A DNA stretch of 64,000 nt. Source: Croceitalea dokdonensis DOKDO 023. GTDB taxonomy: Bacteria; Bacteroidota; Bacteroidia; Flavobacteriales; Flavobacteriaceae. Positions 26,196 to 35,819 of the stretch are shown one piece after another (positions within the stretch are counted from its first letter, which is position 1; each line of letters starts with the position of its first letter). The position numbers and the translations under genes were made by a program. The notes beneath the pieces are model-generated. The model made no database searches. It saw only the letters and a list, made by a program, of their open reading frames with translations, and was not told where the DNA came from. The stretch lies in the NCBI RefSeq assembly GCF_001306415.1, contig NZ_LDJX01000002.1, forward strand, positions 62,001 to 126,000. The letters are read 5' to 3'.

Positions 26196-27164
26196 ATGTC
26201 AGTTTTAGTTTATACCGAGTCAGACAAAGGAAATTTTAAAAAGAACGCATTTGAAGCGGTTTCCTACGCATATGAAGTAGCCCAACAATTAGGTGATACC
26301 GTTACCGCTCTTGCCATCAATGCCTCTGATTGCTCTGTTCTGGGCCAATATGGCGCAAACAAGGTCAAACATGTTTCAAATGAGCAGCTAACCAACTTCA
26401 ATGCCAAAGCTTACGCCAATGCCATTGCGGAGGCCGCTATTAGTGAAAATGCAAAAACCATCATTATTAGTTCCAGTGCGGACAGTAAATTTTTGAGTGG
26501 CATCCTAGCCGCAAAATTAAATGCCGGTTATGTCCCAAACGTTGTTGCCGCCCCGGTAAGCACATCACCCCTAGTAGTTAAAAGAACGGCTTTTAGCAAC
26601 AAAGGTTTTGCCCATACTGAAATTACCTCGGAAACCAGAATCATTGGTGTCTCCAACAACTCCTTTGGGGTGGTGGAACATGGGGTCCAAGTCGATGTTG
26701 AAGACTTTGCCGTGCAAGTAAATGATAAAGATTTTGGAGCCAAGTCCGTTGAGGTAGACAAGGTGGTGGGCAAAGCCACGATTGCGGATGCCGATGTGGT
26801 GGTTTCCGCCGGCAGGGGACTTAAAGGGCCGGAAAACTGGGGAATGATAGAGGAACTCGCAGACGTTTTAGGTGCGGCCACCGCCTGCTCCAAACCGGTC
26901 TCCGACCTGGGTTGGAGACCACACGGAGAGCACGTTGGCCAAACGGGAAAACCAGTTGCCAGCAATCTTTACATAGCTATTGGAATCTCTGGGGCCATAC
27001 AACACCTGGCGGGGGTAAGTGCCTCAAAAACAAAAGTGGTCATTAATACAGACCCGGAGGCCCCTTTCTTTAAGGCGGCAGATTATGGGGTGGTAGGTGA
27101 CGCTTTTGAAGTTGTGCCGCAGCTGATTGAAAAATTAAAGGAATTTAAAGCCCAAAACGCTTAA
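26196..27164 (+). CDS. etfA: Electron transfer flavoprotein, alpha subunit
   Basis: 322 residues. The C-terminal FAD domain carries [33 protein letters not shown] and the family signature around [15 protein letters not shown]...[16 protein letters not shown]. It holds FAD and forms the heterodimer with EtfB. Length is typical. A strong hairpin and T-run follow the stop codon. Confidence 0.97.
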   Translation: MSVLVYTESDKGNFKKNAFEAVSYAYEVAQQLGDTVTALAINASDCSVLGQYGANKVKHVSNEQLTNFNAKAYANAIAEAAISENAKTIIISSSADSKFLSGILAAKLNAGYVPNVVAAPVSTSPLVVKRTAFSNKGFAHTEITSETRIIGVSNNSFGVVEHGVQVDVEDFAVQVNDKDFGAKSVEVDKVVGKATIADADVVVSAGRGLKGPENWGMIEELADVLGAATACSKPVSDLGWRPHGEHVGQTGKPVASNLYIAIGISGAIQHLAGVSASKTKVVINTDPEAPFFKAADYGVVGDAFEVVPQLIEKLKEFKAQNA

Positions 27165-27191
27165 TTTTTGTTACTTTGCTTCTTTGAAGCG

Positions 27192-27240
27192 GCTGTTCAA
27201 ATAATTGTCATTGCCACTTATTTGAGCAGCTTTTTTTGTT
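27192..27240 (+). terminator. Intrinsic terminator of etfBA
   Basis: 13-bp stem GCTGTTCAAATAA/TTATTTGAGCAGC (one G-U pair) with a 13-nt loop, followed by TTTTTTT. It ends only 10 bp before the next start codon, so the DUF151 gene either starts from within this region or relies on readthrough. Confidence 0.85.
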
Positions 27241-27249
27241 TTATCAGGT

Positions 27250-27879
27250 ATGAGCTTAGTACGGTTAAAAATAAAGGGGATTTCTTACAGCCAAACACAA
27301 AATGGGGCCTATGCCCTTATTTTAAATGAAGTGGAAGGGGATCGAAAGTTGCCCATTGTCATTGGAGCTTTTGAAGCACAGTCCATTGCCATTGCATTGG
27401 AAAAGGAGATTCAACCTCCGCGACCGTTGACGCATGACCTTTTTAAAAGTTTTTCTGACCGTTTTGGCATTACCGTGAAGCAGGTGATTATCCACAAACT
27501 GGTAGATGGTGTTTTTTATTCCAGTATTATCTGTGAGCGGGAAGGTGTAGAAGAAATTATCGATGCTAGAACGAGCGATGCCATTGCCTTGGCACTGAGG
27601 TTCAACGCCCCGATTTTTACCTATAAGACCATTCTGGACAAAGCAGGTATCTTTCTTAAGTTTTCTTCCAAGGAAACAGAAGACGGGAATAACGACGAAA
27701 GCATTGTAGTGGATGAAATCCTACAAGAAAGTGAAACCGTTGAGATTGAAAGCGGCGGTAATACGGGCTACAGGGAACTCACGTTGGATGAACTCCATAA
27801 AGAATTAGAGAAGGCCGTTGCAGACGAGGATTATGAAAAAGCGGCCAAATTACGGGACGAAATCTCCAAACGTAATTAA
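27250..27879 (+). CDS. Bifunctional nuclease-like protein (DUF151) with UVR motif
   Basis: 209 residues. Residues 1-140 are the DUF151/BFN domain (LPIVIGAFEAQSIAIALE, DARTSDAIALALRF). The C-terminus (about 175-209) is a UvrB/UvrC (UVR) motif, LTLDELHKELEKAVADEDYEKAAKLRDE, which mediates protein contact in other proteins. A plant homologue has nuclease activity; the bacterial role is unknown. 12 bp before nupC, so probably co-transcribed. Confidence 0.88.
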   Translation: MSLVRLKIKGISYSQTQNGAYALILNEVEGDRKLPIVIGAFEAQSIAIALEKEIQPPRPLTHDLFKSFSDRFGITVKQVIIHKLVDGVFYSSIICEREGVEEIIDARTSDAIALALRFNAPIFTYKTILDKAGIFLKFSSKETEDGNNDESIVVDEILQESETVEIESGGNTGYRELTLDELHKELEKAVADEDYEKAAKLRDEISKRN

Positions 27880-27891
27880 TCCACACGGTCT

Positions 27892-29340
27892 ATGCTATCC
27901 TTACGGTGCTGGTTTTTTCTAGGGTTTCTATTGCTGGGCTTATCTACTTCAGCAGCTACCCTATCACCAAACTCCATCATTCTTTCATTAAGTGCCTCGG
28001 ACATGGTTTCTTCCCCGGAAAACATGGTTCCCAACCAAGGTTTTAGCCTCAACACACTTCTTAGGGGAGCTTTGGGAATGGGGGTGTTAATTTTAATAGC
28101 TTTTTTATTTAGCGCCAATAGACGCGCCATTAACTGGAAAACGGTTGGCATTGGTCTTGGCATACAAATTATAATAGCGATAGGAGTACTTAAAGTACCC
28201 TTTGTACAAACCATTTTTGAGGCCGTTGGCCAAGTCTTTGTCAACATACTGGATTTTACCCGAGCAGGAAGCCAATTTTTATTTGAGGGACTAGTCGTTG
28301 ACATGGATACTTTTGGATATATTTTTGCCTTTCAGGTATTGCCCACCATCATTTTTTTTTCTGCACTTACCTCCGTTCTTTTTTACTTGGGCGTCATTCA
28401 AAAAATAGTAAAATGGCTTGCCTGGTTATTGACCAAATCCTTAGGGATTTCCGGCGCTGAGAGTTTGTCCATTGCCGGAAATATTTTCTTGGGCCAGACA
28501 GAGGCCCCGTTGCTCATCAAAGCCTATTTGGAAAAAATGAACAAATCTGAAATCCTTTTGGTCATGATTGGTGGTATGGCCACGGTGGCTGGGGCCGTTT
28601 TGGCAGCCTACATTGGCTTTCTAGGTGGTGAGGACCCCGTACTCCGTTTGGTATTTGCCAAGCATTTATTGGCTGCATCCGTTATGGCTGCGCCCGGGGC
28701 CATTATTATTTCCAAAATACTATACCCACAAACGGAGCACATCAATACGGATGTACAAGTATCTCAAGAGCGTATTGGAGCCAACCTGTTGGATGCCATT
28801 GCAAACGGGACTACGGAAGGACTAAAATTGGCCGTTAACGTAGGGGCCATGCTATTGGTATTTGTTGCTTTTATAGCTATGATCAATGGGGTTTTGGGAG
28901 GTGTTGGGGACTGGACGTCCTTTAACGGCTGGATTGCCGCCAATTCCCCTTACGAAAAGTTTTCTTTGGAAGCTATATTAGGTACCATTTTTGCCCCGCT
29001 CATGTGGCTTATTGGCGTTGCCAATGAAGACGTAATGCTCATGGGGCAATTACTGGGGATAAAACTGGCGGCAAGTGAATTTGTGGGGTATATACAATTG
29101 GCAGAATTAAAGAATTTGGCAAGCTCTGCCCATCTTACCTATAACAAATCCGTCATAATGGCGACGTATATGCTTTGTGGCTTTGCAAATTTTGCTTCTA
29201 TCGGCATCCAAATTGGTGGCATTGGATCTTTAGCTCCAAGCCAACGCAAAACCCTATCACAATTTGGGATGAAGGCGGTTCTTGGGGGGTCCTTGGCATC
29301 CTTGCTTTCCGCTACCATTGCTGGGATGATTTTGGGATAG
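27892..29340 (+). CDS. nupC: NupC family concentrative nucleoside transporter
   Basis: 482 residues, multi-pass membrane protein of the CNT family. Conserved GNIFLGQTEAPLLIKAYL and the later GVANEDVMLMGQLLG and LCGFANFASIGIQIGG blocks are diagnostic for substrate and Na+ binding. It imports nucleosides with Na+ or H+. The first about 60 residues form an extra hydrophobic leader and a periplasmic-like segment before the core starts near FSLNTLLRGALG. Upstream of thyA, with a dNK gene elsewhere in the window, so salvage and de novo supply meet here. Confidence 0.93.
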   Translation: MLSLRCWFFLGFLLLGLSTSAATLSPNSIILSLSASDMVSSPENMVPNQGFSLNTLLRGALGMGVLILIAFLFSANRRAINWKTVGIGLGIQIIIAIGVLKVPFVQTIFEAVGQVFVNILDFTRAGSQFLFEGLVVDMDTFGYIFAFQVLPTIIFFSALTSVLFYLGVIQKIVKWLAWLLTKSLGISGAESLSIAGNIFLGQTEAPLLIKAYLEKMNKSEILLVMIGGMATVAGAVLAAYIGFLGGEDPVLRLVFAKHLLAASVMAAPGAIIISKILYPQTEHINTDVQVSQERIGANLLDAIANGTTEGLKLAVNVGAMLLVFVAFIAMINGVLGGVGDWTSFNGWIAANSPYEKFSLEAILGTIFAPLMWLIGVANEDVMLMGQLLGIKLAASEFVGYIQLAELKNLASSAHLTYNKSVIMATYMLCGFANFASIGIQIGGIGSLAPSQRKTLSQFGMKAVLGGSLASLLSATIAGMILG

Positions 29341-29475
29341 TAGCCCTTTGCCAAAAAAAAACAAACTCAAGTGGTTGATAATTATTGATAAGTGTCCTAA
29401 TGTTTTACGCATTGCGGATATTCTATTTCCTTATTTTTAATCTAATTTTTACACATCCTGCAAATCAGGATACAA

Positions 29476-30306
29476 ATGCCTATGAAACAATATCACGAGT
29501 TACTGGAGCATGTATTGGAACACGGCAATCAAAAAGGAGACCGGACCGGAACAGGGACCAAAAGCGTTTTTGGATACCAGATGCGGTTTGATCTTTCTGA
29601 AGGTTTCCCCATGGTGACCACCAAAAAACTACACCTTAAATCCATTATCCATGAGCTGTTGTGGTTTTTAAAGGGCGATACCAATATTGGCTATCTTAAG
29701 GAAAACGGTGTGCGCATTTGGAACGAGTGGGCAGACGAAAATGGTGATTTGGGTCCCGTATACGGCCATCAATGGCGCAATTGGAACAGCGAGGAAATAG
29801 ACCAAATCCAAGAGGTCATCCACACCTTAAAAACCAATCCCAATAGCAGGCGGATGTTGGTCTCTGCCTGGAACCCAAGCGTGCTGCCAGATACTTCCAT
29901 TTCTTTTGCGGACAACGTGGCCAACGGCAAGGCGGCCCTGCCTCCCTGCCATGCCTTTTTTCAATTCTATGTGGCCGATGGCAAGTTGAGCTGCCAATTG
30001 TACCAACGCAGTGCGGATATTTTTTTGGGGGTACCCTTTAACATTGCTTCCTATGCATTGTTTACCATGATGATGGCACAGGTCTGCGGATATAAAGCGG
30101 GTGATTTTATCCACACTTTTGGTGATGCGCACATCTACAACAACCATATGGAACAGGTGCAATTACAACTATCCCGGGATATTAGGCCGCTACCCAAGAT
30201 GCTATTGAACCCCAACGTAAAGGATATCTTGGGATTCACCTTCGATGATTTTACCCTAGTGGACTATCATCCACATCCACATATTAAGGCAATGGTGGCC
30301 ATTTAA
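29476..30306 (+). CDS. thyA: Thymidylate synthase
   Basis: 276 residues from ATG at 29476; a second ATG two codons later (MKQYHELL) is an equally good start. [11 protein letters not shown] binds phosphate, [12 protein letters not shown] carries the catalytic Cys158, and [20 protein letters not shown] completes the dUMP site. It methylates dUMP to dTMP using methylene-tetrahydrofolate, giving dihydrofolate for the folA product encoded 9 kb further on. There is a short insertion before the catalytic Cys ([11 protein letters not shown]), common in this group. Confidence 0.97.
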   Translation: MPMKQYHELLEHVLEHGNQKGDRTGTGTKSVFGYQMRFDLSEGFPMVTTKKLHLKSIIHELLWFLKGDTNIGYLKENGVRIWNEWADENGDLGPVYGHQWRNWNSEEIDQIQEVIHTLKTNPNSRRMLVSAWNPSVLPDTSISFADNVANGKAALPPCHAFFQFYVADGKLSCQLYQRSADIFLGVPFNIASYALFTMMMAQVCGYKAGDFIHTFGDAHIYNNHMEQVQLQLSRDIRPLPKMLLNPNVKDILGFTFDDFTLVDYHPHPHIKAMVAI

Positions 30307-30348
30307 AAGCAAACTGGGGAATAGCGTTTAGCTACACTACAAAATAAA

Positions 30349-30376
30349 AAAAGCCCAAGCATTCACTTGGGCTTTT
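30349..30376. terminator. Bidirectional terminator between thyA and the repeat lipoprotein gene
   Basis: Perfect 11-bp stem AAAAGCCCAAG/CTTGGGCTTTT with a 6-nt loop; A-run on one side and T-run on the other serve both converging genes. Confidence 0.9.
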
Positions 30377-30416
30377 AAACAATTAATCAAACACTTGAAT
30401 CCTCTTTTTCAAAAAT

Positions 30417-32159
30417 TTAATTTCTTGTAACCGTTATAAAATTGGAGAGGTCAAAAAATCCATTGAGATTGCTTGTATTTTCTCCCATGGCCAATCCAGT
30501 TAAACCATCCTCATAAGTAAGATGCCAGATGTAGCAGACTCCTGTACCGGCACCATCAAAATCAACACCTTCCACTGCCATTAGCGTAGGTGGCAGTCCT
30601 AGGATATTGCCTGCTGCATCCGTGATAACATAGGTTTGCAGTGAACCGTTTAGCCCGCTATCATCCAAGGTAATGCCACTGACCATATCTGGGGTTCCGT
30701 CTACACTAAAGGTAAAGGGGCCTCCGTTTAGGGTTCCTGCATTCAATGGGTTTCTTGTTACGGTAATGGAGTTGGACAAGGCAAAGAAACCGTCTAGGTT
30801 AGCGGCATTTGCACCAGCCTCCAAACCTACGATACCATCTTCGTAGGTAATGTGCCAAATTAAACAAACCCCCGCACCTGCACCATCAAAGTCCACCCCA
30901 CGGGCAGCCTCCAAGGTTGGCGGCAAGCCTAAAATATTCAACTGGTCGTCCGTGATCACAAAACCTTGATTGGAGCCAGTAATGCCGCTAGCGTCCAAAT
31001 CTAGACCGTTGGCCATATCTGGCGTCCCATCCACCACAAATTCATAGGGGCCACCAGAAAGGATACCAGGGTTTAGTCCATTCCTGTTCACCGTAATGGA
31101 GTTAGACAGTGCAAAGAAACCGTCCAAATTGGCTGCGTTTCCGCCAGCTTCCAATCCTACAATACCATCCTCATAGGTGATGTGCCATATAAGGCAAACG
31201 CCCACTCCTGCCCCATCAAAATCCACACCCTGTGCGGCCTCCAAAGTAGGTGGCAAGCCCAAAATGTTTAAATCCGCATCGGTAATCACAAACCCTTGGT
31301 TGGTTCCAGTAATTCCGCTGTTATCCAGTGCCAAGTCTGTGGCCATATCGGGCATGCCATCAACGGTAAAGTCATAAGGACCGCCAGAAAGGATACCGGG
31401 GGTAAGACCATTACGCGCCACCTCTATAAAATTGGATAAACTGAAGTTTCCGGCCAAATCATCCAAATTTTCCCCAGCTTCCAATCCTGAAAGGGTTCCA
31501 GAAAAGGTAAGGTGATAAATATAACAAGACCCTATGCCCGCGGCATCAAAATTAACCCCCTCTACCGCCTCTAGGGTTGGTGGGAGCCCTAAAATATTAC
31601 GCTGGTCGTCAGTGATGACATAGTTTTGTGTTTCGCCATTTAACTCGGTATTATCCAGTGTTATGCCAGAAACCATATCAGGCATTCCATCAACAAGAAA
31701 GGAAAACGGCCCTCCGGAAAGTACGCCGGCGTTGAGGGCATTTCTGTTGACAATAACAAAATTGGAAAGGTCAAAATCACCAGACAACGCATCAAGGTTA
31801 GCACCGGTTTCCAAACCGGTTAGCCCCGGCTCGTAGGTGATATGGTAAATGTAGCAGGCTCCAACCCCTGCGGCATCAAAATCCACCCCTTCTACAGCCT
31901 CCAAGGTAGGGGGCAGACCTAAAATATTTTTTTCATCGTCCGTGATGACATAGTTTTGGATGCTTCCTGTGAGATTGGCCGCATTAAGGGTGATGCCGTT
32001 GACCATATCCGGAACGCCGTCTACCGCAAAGGTAAAAGGACCTCCATTTAAGGTTCCTGCATCCAAGGTAACAACGGCCTCAATACCATCATCATCCTCA
32101 CAACTTGTCATAAACGCCACAAAAGCGCATAGTACCAATAGTGTTTTAAAATTGTTCAT
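30417..32159 (-). CDS. Lipoprotein made of five 110-residue repeats
   Basis: 580 residues: a lipoprotein signal with lipobox FMTSC (Cys20) and acidic EDDD tail, then five repeats of exactly 110 residues from residue 31 to the end. Each repeat has GGPF/Y near position 10, VDGxPDM, a YVITD or FVITD strand, the invariant ILGLPPTLxA at 49-58, GVDFDxAG, a single Cys at about 72 in C(Y/L)I(Y/W)H, a YExGxxGLExG segment and ends LSNxIxVxRN. I know this module from other flavobacterial surface proteins but no function. Surface or outer-membrane adhesion-like role is inference. Divergent from a two-component system. Confidence 0.85.
   Translation of the reverse strand: MNNFKTLLVLCAFVAFMTSCEDDDGIEAVVTLDAGTLNGGPFTFAVDGVPDMVNGITLNAANLTGSIQNYVITDDEKNILGLPPTLEAVEGVDFDAAGVGACYIYHITYEPGLTGLETGANLDALSGDFDLSNFVIVNRNALNAGVLSGGPFSFLVDGMPDMVSGITLDNTELNGETQNYVITDDQRNILGLPPTLEAVEGVNFDAAGIGSCYIYHLTFSGTLSGLEAGENLDDLAGNFSLSNFIEVARNGLTPGILSGGPYDFTVDGMPDMATDLALDNSGITGTNQGFVITDADLNILGLPPTLEAAQGVDFDGAGVGVCLIWHITYEDGIVGLEAGGNAANLDGFFALSNSITVNRNGLNPGILSGGPYEFVVDGTPDMANGLDLDASGITGSNQGFVITDDQLNILGLPPTLEAARGVDFDGAGAGVCLIWHITYEDGIVGLEAGANAANLDGFFALSNSITVTRNPLNAGTLNGGPFTFSVDGTPDMVSGITLDDSGLNGSLQTYVITDAAGNILGLPPTLMAVEGVDFDGAGTGVCYIWHLTYEDGLTGLAMGENTSNLNGFFDLSNFITVTRN
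30420..32069 (-). repeat. Five tandem 330-bp coding repeats
   Basis: Units in reading order: 32069-31740, 31739-31410, 31409-31080, 31079-30750, 30749-30420. All are exactly 330 bp with no insertion or deletion between them. Units 3 and 4 are the most alike, about 95 of 110 residues by hand count, pointing to the most recent duplication. Confidence 0.9.
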
Positions 32160-32331
32160 TTTTTATGTGTTTTAAATTTGAAACAAAGGAACCCGGAAGC
32201 TGTAACAGAAGTATCACAAGAAAATCAAATTTTATTACCAATTGATAATCAATGTCTTAAGCAAAAGTTTTTGCGGATGATGCAAGAAATAGGCGGCTTT
32301 TACGACCAAATGGGCCAAGCGAGGCCGTAAA

Positions 32332-32348
32332 TTCACAACCCTTGTGAA
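32332..32348. promoter_or_regulatory. Inverted repeat before the response regulator gene
   Basis: TTCACAA-CCC-TTGTGAA, a perfect 7-bp inverted repeat 35 bp before the start codon, with a related half TTCGTGA just after it. It may be an operator, for example for autoregulation by the OmpR-type regulator, or a small leader hairpin. Confidence 0.4.
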
Positions 32349-32383
32349 GGTTTCGTGATAGTTTAGCTTTTATTTCGCCCTTA

Positions 32384-33088
32384 ATGAAACATGTATTGCT
32401 TATTGAAGATGATGCAGAAATCATCCGCCTGTTGGAAATTCACTTGAAAGACCTTAACTGTAGCATCCTAACGGCCAACCGAGGTGATGACGGTCTCCGA
32501 TTGGCCATTGAAACCGTGCCAGACTTGATTGTATTGGATGTAATGCTGCCGGAAATGGACGGTATTGAGGTTTGTCAAAAAATCAGGGCAAACCAAATTC
32601 AAACCCCTATTTTAATGTTGACGGCGAAATCTGAGGAAATAGACAAGGTTTTGGGATTGGAAGTTGGGGCCGATGATTACCTGACAAAACCCTTTAGCGT
32701 AAGGGAATTTATTGCTCGGGTAAAAGCAATATTTAGGAGACAAAAAATGGCGATGAACCAACAGCTAGGCACAAATACCGGGCAGTTGCTCCAATTTGGT
32801 TCACTTTCCATTGACATTGAAATGCGAAAAGTGGTTCTTGACAAGCAACGTATAGAACTTTCACCAAAGGAATTTGAACTGTTGGTCCTACTGGCATCCA
32901 ATCCTGGCAAGAGCTATGACCGCACCAAACTTTTGAACCTGATTTGGGGATACGATTTTCAAGGCTACGAACATACCGTAAATTCCCATATAAATAGGCT
33001 AAGGGCCAAAATTGAAAAAGACATGAGCAATCCTAATTATATCCTGACCACTTGGGGGGTTGGGTATAAATTCAACGAAGAACTATGA
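32384..33088 (+). CDS. OmpR/PhoB family response regulator
   Basis: 234 residues. Receiver domain with acidic pair ED at 8-9, phospho-acceptor Asp52 (in LIVLDVMLPEMDG) and the DDYLTKPF lysine; C-terminal winged helix (about 135-234) with LSPKEFELLVLLASNPG and VNSHINRLRAKIEKD and ending TTWGVGYKF. Its stop overlaps the kinase start by 4 bp (ATGA), so the pair is translationally coupled. Target genes are unknown; the divergent repeat lipoprotein and the downstream ergothioneine genes are the nearest candidates. Confidence 0.95.
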   Translation: MKHVLLIEDDAEIIRLLEIHLKDLNCSILTANRGDDGLRLAIETVPDLIVLDVMLPEMDGIEVCQKIRANQIQTPILMLTAKSEEIDKVLGLEVGADDYLTKPFSVREFIARVKAIFRRQKMAMNQQLGTNTGQLLQFGSLSIDIEMRKVVLDKQRIELSPKEFELLVLLASNPGKSYDRTKLLNLIWGYDFQGYEHTVNSHINRLRAKIEKDMSNPNYILTTWGVGYKFNEEL

Positions 33089-34578
33089 AACAGACCATCC
33101 TCTCCAACAGATTGATCCGTAAGTTGGTATTGGCTTTTATGGCAATTCTAGTATTGGCAGGCATCGGTTATACAGCAGCGACCATCTACCTATCCAATAA
33201 TTATTTTAACGAAACAACCCAGCGGTTGCATGCCAATTTAGCCCAAGATCTTATAGATGAGAAATTTGTGAACCAAAGCCCTATCGATAGTTCCGGAACC
33301 GTAAACAAGGCCCTCTTTGGAGATATCATGCATGATATGATGGCGGTGAACCGGGCGATAGAAGTGTATTTGTTAGATACCCAAGGTTATGTACAATACT
33401 CCGTGGTACTAGATCATGACGCTCCAGAGACCCATAAGAAAAGAATAGACCTAGCTCCTGTTAAGGCCTTTATTGCCGCAAACGGAGTGGGTTACTTTTT
33501 GGGGGACGACCCCAAAAACCCGGATAAACAACAAGTGTTTTCGGCGGCAAAATTCAAAAAAGGAAATACAGAAGGCTATATCTATATTGTATTGGCCGGA
33601 GCGGATTTTGCCAATACCCGGGAATTATTGTTTGGCAGTTACGTCTTAAAGCTTGGGGTGGGAACCTTATTGGTCACATTGCTCTTTGCTGCCCTTTTGG
33701 GCTTTCTTTCTGTTTGGTACCTTACAAAAACACTTAGGGAGCTGGTTTTTGCCGCAAACAGATTCCAGCAAGGCGATTTAAATTACAGAATTGCAAATGC
33801 CGAAAAAAACGACCTAGCTGGGGTAACCACTACGTACAACCGCATGGCAGATACCATTCTTAGGGACATGGAGCGTATTACATCCTTGGAAACCATGAGG
33901 AGGGAACTTATCGCCAATATTTCTCATGACCTGCGCACGCCACTTGCCATTATCCAAGGCTACATAGAAACCCTGCAAATGAAGGACGGCAGCCTAACGG
34001 CAGAGCAACGTAAAACGTATCTGGACACCATTAACTCCAGTAGCGGACGCCTGGCCAAATTAATTTCACAGCTTTTTGAATATTCCAAGTTGGAAGCCAA
34101 CCAAATTGAACCCAAACCAGAACCCTTTTTAATCAGCGAACTGGCCAATGACATACACCGTAATTACCAAGGTTTGGCCCAAAAAAAACTCATAGACCTC
34201 CAATTAGAGATGGACCATGACATACCGTTGGTCTTTGGCGATATTTCATTGGTGGAACGGGCTATACAAAACTTAATGGACAATGCGCTAAAATTCACCC
34301 CCAACGGCGGTAAGGTTACGGTAAGCATAGAGGCGCTACAAAAGGATGTTGCCATTACGATCAAAGACTCCGGGCCAGGAATACTCAGCGAGCACCAAGC
34401 CTTGATCTTTGAACGCTACAGGCAAACAAAAAGTGGTAAACAAAATGAAGGCTCCGGACTTGGTCTGGCCATCGTAAAAAAGATCATGGAACTGCACAAC
34501 TCCAACATTCACGTTTTTAGCAAACCAAATGAAGGTACGGCGTTTACCTTTAACCTTCCGCTGCACCAAATAGCATAA
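33085..34578 (+). CDS. Sensor histidine kinase (HAMP, HisKA, HATPase_c)
   Basis: 497 residues. TM1 at about 14-37, periplasmic sensor about 38-188, TM2 about 189-213, HAMP 214-268, then HisKA with His281 in NISHDLRTPL and the ATP domain with NLMDNALKFTPNGGK (N box), DSGPGI (G1) and GSGLGLAIVKK (G2). The sensor region has a PAS/CACHE-like size and an IEVYLLDTQGYVQYS segment. It phosphorylates the overlapping response regulator. The stimulus is not evident from sequence. Confidence 0.95.
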   Translation: MKQTILSNRLIRKLVLAFMAILVLAGIGYTAATIYLSNNYFNETTQRLHANLAQDLIDEKFVNQSPIDSSGTVNKALFGDIMHDMMAVNRAIEVYLLDTQGYVQYSVVLDHDAPETHKKRIDLAPVKAFIAANGVGYFLGDDPKNPDKQQVFSAAKFKKGNTEGYIYIVLAGADFANTRELLFGSYVLKLGVGTLLVTLLFAALLGFLSVWYLTKTLRELVFAANRFQQGDLNYRIANAEKNDLAGVTTTYNRMADTILRDMERITSLETMRRELIANISHDLRTPLAIIQGYIETLQMKDGSLTAEQRKTYLDTINSSSGRLAKLISQLFEYSKLEANQIEPKPEPFLISELANDIHRNYQGLAQKKLIDLQLEMDHDIPLVFGDISLVERAIQNLMDNALKFTPNGGKVTVSIEALQKDVAITIKDSGPGILSEHQALIFERYRQTKSGKQNEGSGLGLAIVKKIMELHNSNIHVFSKPNEGTAFTFNLPLHQIA

Positions 34579-34644
34579 AAAACGAACAAAAAATGCAATC
34601 CAAAAGGCGGGATAATTGGTTATCTTTAAAGGAAAATTGTTTTT

Positions 34645-35805
34645 ATGATGCTTACCGATACGTTGTTGGATTTCTTTGTGGAAACCAGACAACATACCGA
34701 AACTATCTGTCAACCTCTTGAAATAGAAGATTATGTGGTACAGCCCGTTGTTGATGTGAGCCCGCCCAAATGGCACCTGGGGCATACCACATGGTTTTTT
34801 GAGGAGTTTTTGCTTAAACCCTATGCTAAAGACTACCGTTTGTTCGATGAACACTTTGCCTTTGTCTTTAACAGTTATTACGAATCTGTTGGAAAGCGGG
34901 TGGTGCGCACGGACCGGGGAAATATGAGCAGACCTTCGGTAAAAAAGGTATACGCCTATAGGTCATATGTAAATGAAGCTATACGGGCACTCTTCTCAGC
35001 GGTACAAGCAAAAGAACTGCACCAAATACTGGAAATAGGCATTCACCATGAAAAGCAGCACCAAGAGCTACTTCTTACGGACATTAAATATATTTTGGGC
35101 AACAATCCTTTACTTCCCGCATACACGCCAGATTTTCTGGAACACCCTACCGAAAGTCATGAACAGTTATGGATTTCCATGGAAGAAGGACTTTATGGGG
35201 TAGGTTATTTAGGCGATGGTTTTTGTTATGACAATGAACTTGGAAGGCATCAGGTTTACCTCAACGGGTATTCCATTTCCAACAAACTGGTGACCAATGG
35301 GGAATTTATGGCGTTTATTGAAAATGGTGGGTATACAACCCACGGGTATTGGCATGCGGAAGGTTGGGACTGGGTACGGCAAAACCAAATCAGTGCCCCT
35401 ATGTACTGGCATTCCATTGATGGGGAATGGTTCCACTATACCGCCCTGGGATTACAAAAAATAGACCCTAACACCCCTGTTGCGCATATTTCTTATTTTG
35501 AGGCCTTTGCCTACGCCCAATCCAAAGGTTTGCGCTTGCCCACAGAGTTTGAATGGGAGGCCGCCCAATCGCATTTTCCTTGGGGCAACCGCTGGGAATG
35601 GACAGAAAGTGCCTACCTGCCCTATCCAAATTACAGAAAAGCGGACGGTGCCCTAGGCGAGTATAATGGGAAGTTCATGGTGAACCAAAAGGTGTTGAGA
35701 GGTGGCTCCGTAGCCACGTCTTCACAACACACTAGACCAACGTACCGTAATTTTTTCCAAACCCATTTAAGATGGCAATTTACCGGCTTACGGCTGGCCA
35801 AGTAA
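34645..35805 (+). CDS. egtB: EgtB-type sulfoxide synthase (ergothioneine biosynthesis)
   Basis: 386 residues. N-terminal DinB-like domain with the three-His iron site: His47 in WHLGHTTWFFEE and HEKQHQE (His135 and His139, the HX3HXE motif). C-terminal FGE-sulfatase-like domain (about 160-386) with LRLPTEFEWEAAQ, GNRWEWTES and VLRGGSVAT. EgtB joins a thiol (gamma-glutamylcysteine or cysteine) to trimethylhistidine using O2 and Fe(II). No egtC or egtA is nearby, so cysteine as direct thiol donor is possible. 14 bp before egtD; 66 bp behind the kinase gene. Confidence 0.92.
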   Translation: MMLTDTLLDFFVETRQHTETICQPLEIEDYVVQPVVDVSPPKWHLGHTTWFFEEFLLKPYAKDYRLFDEHFAFVFNSYYESVGKRVVRTDRGNMSRPSVKKVYAYRSYVNEAIRALFSAVQAKELHQILEIGIHHEKQHQELLLTDIKYILGNNPLLPAYTPDFLEHPTESHEQLWISMEEGLYGVGYLGDGFCYDNELGRHQVYLNGYSISNKLVTNGEFMAFIENGGYTTHGYWHAEGWDWVRQNQISAPMYWHSIDGEWFHYTALGLQKIDPNTPVAHISYFEAFAYAQSKGLRLPTEFEWEAAQSHFPWGNRWEWTESAYLPYPNYRKADGALGEYNGKFMVNQKVLRGGSVATSSQHTRPTYRNFFQTHLRWQFTGLRLAK

Positions 35806-35819
35806 GTTGCACGAAACCT

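Noticed and set aside
29385..29591. Plus-strand open frame overlapping the start of thyA
   Set aside because: Different frame from thyA, ends inside it, no family likeness.
32241..32253. ATTGAT-A-ATCAAT inverted repeat upstream of the response regulator
   Set aside because: Short and A/T only; similar strings occur at other intergenic sites by chance, so it was not called as an operator.
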